Part shown: positions 61,726 through 64,000 of the stretch, piece by piece
Numbering within the stretch: position 1 is the first letter of the stretch
Layout of the letters: the number at the start of each line of letters is the position of its first letter
Assembly (NCBI GenBank): GCA_963719345.1
Contig: CAVRCA010000003.1
Coordinates: 434,001 to 498,000, forward strand
Source of the DNA: CAVRCA01 sp963719345
Lineage (GTDB): Bacteria > Pseudomonadota > Alphaproteobacteria > Acetobacterales > Acetobacteraceae
Length of the DNA: 64,000 nucleotides
Direction of reading: 5' to 3'
Made by a program: the position numbers and the translations under genes
Notes under the pieces: model-generated
The model's database searches: none
Told to the model about the DNA's origin: nothing
Seen by the model: the letters and a program-made list of their open reading frames with translations, nothing else

Positions 61726-63927
61726 ATGAGCAATCGAAAGGCGACCGGAGGGACCGCACGCGCTCCTTCTCGCCAGGCTGTAATGCTCCCGTACCCGTTC
61801 CCCGGCCCGTTCGACTATGTCGCACCCGCCGATCTCGACCCGCGGCCGGGCGACGTGGTGCTGGTGCCGCTCAACCGGCGCGAGGAGGTCGGCGTCGTCT
61901 GGGACCATCCGGCCGACGAGCGGGTGCCCGACGGCAAGCTCAAGCCGATCGTCGCGATCCTCGACACGCCGCCGATGCCCGAGGCGTCCCGCCGCTTCGT
62001 CGACTGGGTCGCCGCCTATACCCTGGCGCCTCCCGGCGAGGTGATGGCGATGGCGCTGCGGGTGCTGCCCAGCGCCTCGCTCGGCTCGGTTGCCGGCTGG
62101 CAGGCGGCCGAACCGCTGCCCGAGGGGCGGATCACCGAACCGCGCCGCCGCGTGCTCGACGCCCTCGCCGACGGGCGGCCCCGCGCGACGGGCGAGCTGG
62201 CGCGCGCCGCCCGGGTCGGCGCCGGCGTGGTGCGCGGGATGGCGGACGTCGGGATGCTGGTCGCGGTCCCGCTGGCCGCCGGTCCCGCGTTTGCGGTCCC
62301 CGACCCGGCGCATCCGCGCGCCACGCTGTCGCCGGACCAGGACGCGGCCGCCGCAGCGCTGTGCCGGACGGTGGAGGCGCTGACCTTCTCGGTCACGCTG
62401 CTGGACGGCGTCACGGGGTCGGGCAAGACCGAGGTCTATCTTGAGGCGGTCGCGGCCTGCGTGCGCGCCGGTCGGCAGGCGCTGGTGCTGCTGCCCGAAA
62501 TCGCGCTCTCCTCGCAATGGCTGGACCGCTTCGAGCGGCGGTTCGGCGTGCCGCCGGCGGTCTGGCATTCCGATCTCACTTCCCGCACCCGACGGATCAC
62601 CTGGGGAGCGGTGGCCGCCGGGCAGGCCCGCGTGGTGGTGGGCGCGCGCTCGGCGCTGTTCCTGCCGTTCCCCGATCTCGGCCTCCTCGTGGTGGACGAG
62701 GAACACGAGACCGCCTTCAAGCAGGAGGACGGCGTGGTCTACCACGCCCGCGACCTCGCCGTGGTGCGCGCCCGGCTGTCCGAGGCGCCCGCCGTGCTGG
62801 TGTCCGCAACCCCGAGCCTCGAAACCCTCGCCAACGTGGAGGCCGGGCGCTACCGCCGGCTCACGCTGGCGGCGCGGCACGGCGGGGCGGTGCTGCCCGA
62901 GGTCTTGCCGGTGGACCTGCGCGAAACCCCGCCCGAACGCGGCCATTTCCTCTCGCCGCCGCTGATCGAGGCCGTTCAGGCGACCCTGGAGCGCGGCGAG
63001 CAGGCGATGCTGTTCCTGAACCGGCGAGGCTACGCGCCGCTGACGCTCTGCCGCCATTGCGGCCATCGGATGGAGTGCCCGAACTGCACCGCGTGGCTGG
63101 TCGAGCACCGGATTCGCCGTCAGCTGCAATGCCACCATTGCGGCTACGCGGTGCCGATCCCGCCCGAATGCCCGGCCTGCGGCGCGGTCCACAGCCTCGC
63201 TCCGGTCGGCCCGGGCGTGGAACGGATCACCGAGGAAGCGACCGCGCGGTTCCCCGAAGCGCGCCGGCTGGTGATGGCGAGCGACACCATGCCTGGGCCG
63301 CACGCCGCCGCCGCCGCGGCGCGCGCGATTGAGGCGCGGGAAGTGGACCTCATCATCGGCACCCAGATCGTCGCCAAAGGCTGGCACTTTCCGCATCTCA
63401 CGCTGGTCGGCGTGGTGGACGCCGATCTCGGCCTCGCCGGGGGTGACCTGCGGGCGGCCGAGCGCACCGTCCAACTGCTGCACCAGGTCGGCGGCCGAGC
63501 GGGACGGGCGGAGGCGCCGGGCCGGGTCCTGCTGCAGACCTTCTGCCCGGAACATCCGGTGATGCAGGCCCTGGTGGCGGGCGATCTGGAGACGTTCATG
63601 GCGCGCGAGGCAGCCGATCGCCGGCCCGGGCATTGGCCGCCCTACGGCCGCCTCGCCGCCCTGATCGTCAGCGCGGACGCGGCCGAGCAGGCCGACGCGC
63701 TGGCCCGCGATCTCGGCCGCGCCGCGCCGCGCGGCGACGGCATCGCCGTGCTCGGCCCCGCCCCGGCGCCGCTCGCGTTGCTGCGCGGGCGGCACCGCCG
63801 CCGGCTGCTGCTGAAGACCCGGCGCGACATCGCCGTGCAACCGATCCTGCGCGCCTGGCTGGCCCAGGTGCCGGTCACCCGCGGCGCCCGCGTCGACGTC
63901 GATGTCGACCCGATATCATTCCTCTGA
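61726..63927 (+). CDS. priA: Primosomal replication-restart helicase PriA
   Basis: A 733-residue 3'-to-5' helicase that reloads the replisome at collapsed forks. The 3' DNA-binding domain (FPGPFDYVAPADLDPRPGDV) precedes the helicase lobe with Walker A GVTGSGKTE (228-236), ALVLLPEIALSSQW, the DEEH box LLVVDEEHETAFKQEDG, and VLVSATPSLETL. Two zinc ribbons follow (CRHCGHRMECPNC, CHHCGYAVPIPPECPACG), eight cysteines in all, then IIGTQIVAKGWHFPHLTLVG and QVGGRAGRAEAPGRVLLQTF. The C-terminal domain ends at TGA 63927. The length is normal. It is divergent from the twin-CX3C gene. Confidence 0.96.
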   Translation: MSNRKATGGTARAPSRQAVMLPYPFPGPFDYVAPADLDPRPGDVVLVPLNRREEVGVVWDHPADERVPDGKLKPIVAILDTPPMPEASRRFVDWVAAYTLAPPGEVMAMALRVLPSASLGSVAGWQAAEPLPEGRITEPRRRVLDALADGRPRATGELARAARVGAGVVRGMADVGMLVAVPLAAGPAFAVPDPAHPRATLSPDQDAAAAALCRTVEALTFSVTLLDGVTGSGKTEVYLEAVAACVRAGRQALVLLPEIALSSQWLDRFERRFGVPPAVWHSDLTSRTRRITWGAVAAGQARVVVGARSALFLPFPDLGLLVVDEEHETAFKQEDGVVYHARDLAVVRARLSEAPAVLVSATPSLETLANVEAGRYRRLTLAARHGGAVLPEVLPVDLRETPPERGHFLSPPLIEAVQATLERGEQAMLFLNRRGYAPLTLCRHCGHRMECPNCTAWLVEHRIRRQLQCHHCGYAVPIPPECPACGAVHSLAPVGPGVERITEEATARFPEARRLVMASDTMPGPHAAAAAARAIEAREVDLIIGTQIVAKGWHFPHLTLVGVVDADLGLAGGDLRAAERTVQLLHQVGGRAGRAEAPGRVLLQTFCPEHPVMQALVAGDLETFMAREAADRRPGHWPPYGRLAALIVSADAAEQADALARDLGRAAPRGDGIAVLGPAPAPLALLRGRHRRRLLLKTRRDIAVQPILRAWLAQVPVTRGARVDVDVDPISFL

Positions 63928-63955
63928 CCGACGCAAACCGCCGTCCGGCCGCGTG

Positions 63956-63984
63956 TTGCACGGGTTGGGACCCCATGTTACACG
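63956..63984 (+). promoter_or_regulatory. Predicted sigma70-type promoter for the next gene
   Basis: TTGCAC (63956-63961), a 17-base spacer, and TACACG (63979-63984) form a plausible -35/-10 pair after the priA stop. In related alphaproteobacteria the ATP synthase operon starting with atpH often follows priA, which would fit, but the gene itself lies beyond the window. Confidence 0.45.
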
Positions 63985-64000
63985 CGCCGCGCCGAAGCCG

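Noticed and set aside
61708..63840. A 710-codon minus-strand open frame opposite priA
   Set aside because: Antisense shadow of a fully conserved helicase gene; composition is Arg/His/Gln-rich.

Overview
The window is high-GC DNA from an alphaproteobacterium, most likely Rhodospirillales/Acetobacterales. The evidence is the circularly permuted two-piece tmRNA, the alpha-type division and cell-wall (dcw) cluster continuing into lpxC-bamD-recN-ligA, a meso-diaminopimelate type MurE, and a long Ala/Pro-rich FtsL. No prophage, insertion sequence, CRISPR array or rRNA operon was seen.

Layout. 1-13.2 kb is an accessory catabolic or uptake region: the start of pcm, an ABM-domain protein, a branched-chain-type ABC transporter (livHMGF with two substrate-binding proteins), four luciferase-like monooxygenase (LLM) family enzymes, and an unusual membrane-anchored AAA protein with an 18-bp repeat tract. 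13.2-17.4 kb carries queA, a VOC protein, class I fumarase and the ClpXP adaptor gene sspB, with the permuted ssrA gene just upstream of sspB. 17.4-20.1 kb holds thyX, an uncharacterised two-gene unit with an HTH protein, a 3' fragment of a ypfJ-type metallopeptidase gene, the RNase P RNA gene, and a four-copy MraZ operator. 20.1-44.9 kb is the dcw supercluster: mraZ-rsmH-ftsL-ftsI-murE-murF-mraY-murD-ftsW-murG-murC-murB-ddl-ftsQ-ftsA-ftsZ-lpxC-bamD-recN-ligA, nearly all overlapping by 1-14 bases. 45-59 kb is a second accessory region: L-fuconate dehydratase, FAH-family enzyme and MFS transporter (sugar-acid use), a TfdA-like dioxygenase, an iron alcohol dehydrogenase, a COG3618 amidohydrolase, Uma2, pirin, hydrolases including a fluoroacetate-dehalogenase-like enzyme, an orphan Liv-type binding protein, a GNAT-like protein and an SDR. 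59.4-64 kb has xerC, a DUF484 gene and two small unknown genes on one strand, with priA facing away; a promoter-like sequence for the next gene lies at the right edge.

Quality warning. Many genes, several of them essential (mraZ, rsmH, ftsL, ftsI, murF, mraY, murD, thyX), are split by single-base frameshifts concentrated between 16.4 and 29.2 kb. Nearly all behave as one extra base with otherwise intact protein sequence. Local consensus error is the simplest explanation, so these genes are annotated as whole genes with the break stated.

Working together. The dcw block makes lipid II and the divisome, while lpxC and bamD supply outer-membrane biogenesis. ssrA and sspB supply the degradation tag and the adaptor that hands tagged proteins to ClpXP. 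The two accessory regions look like scavenging modules: high-affinity uptake plus oxidative, dehalogenating or sugar-acid enzymes.
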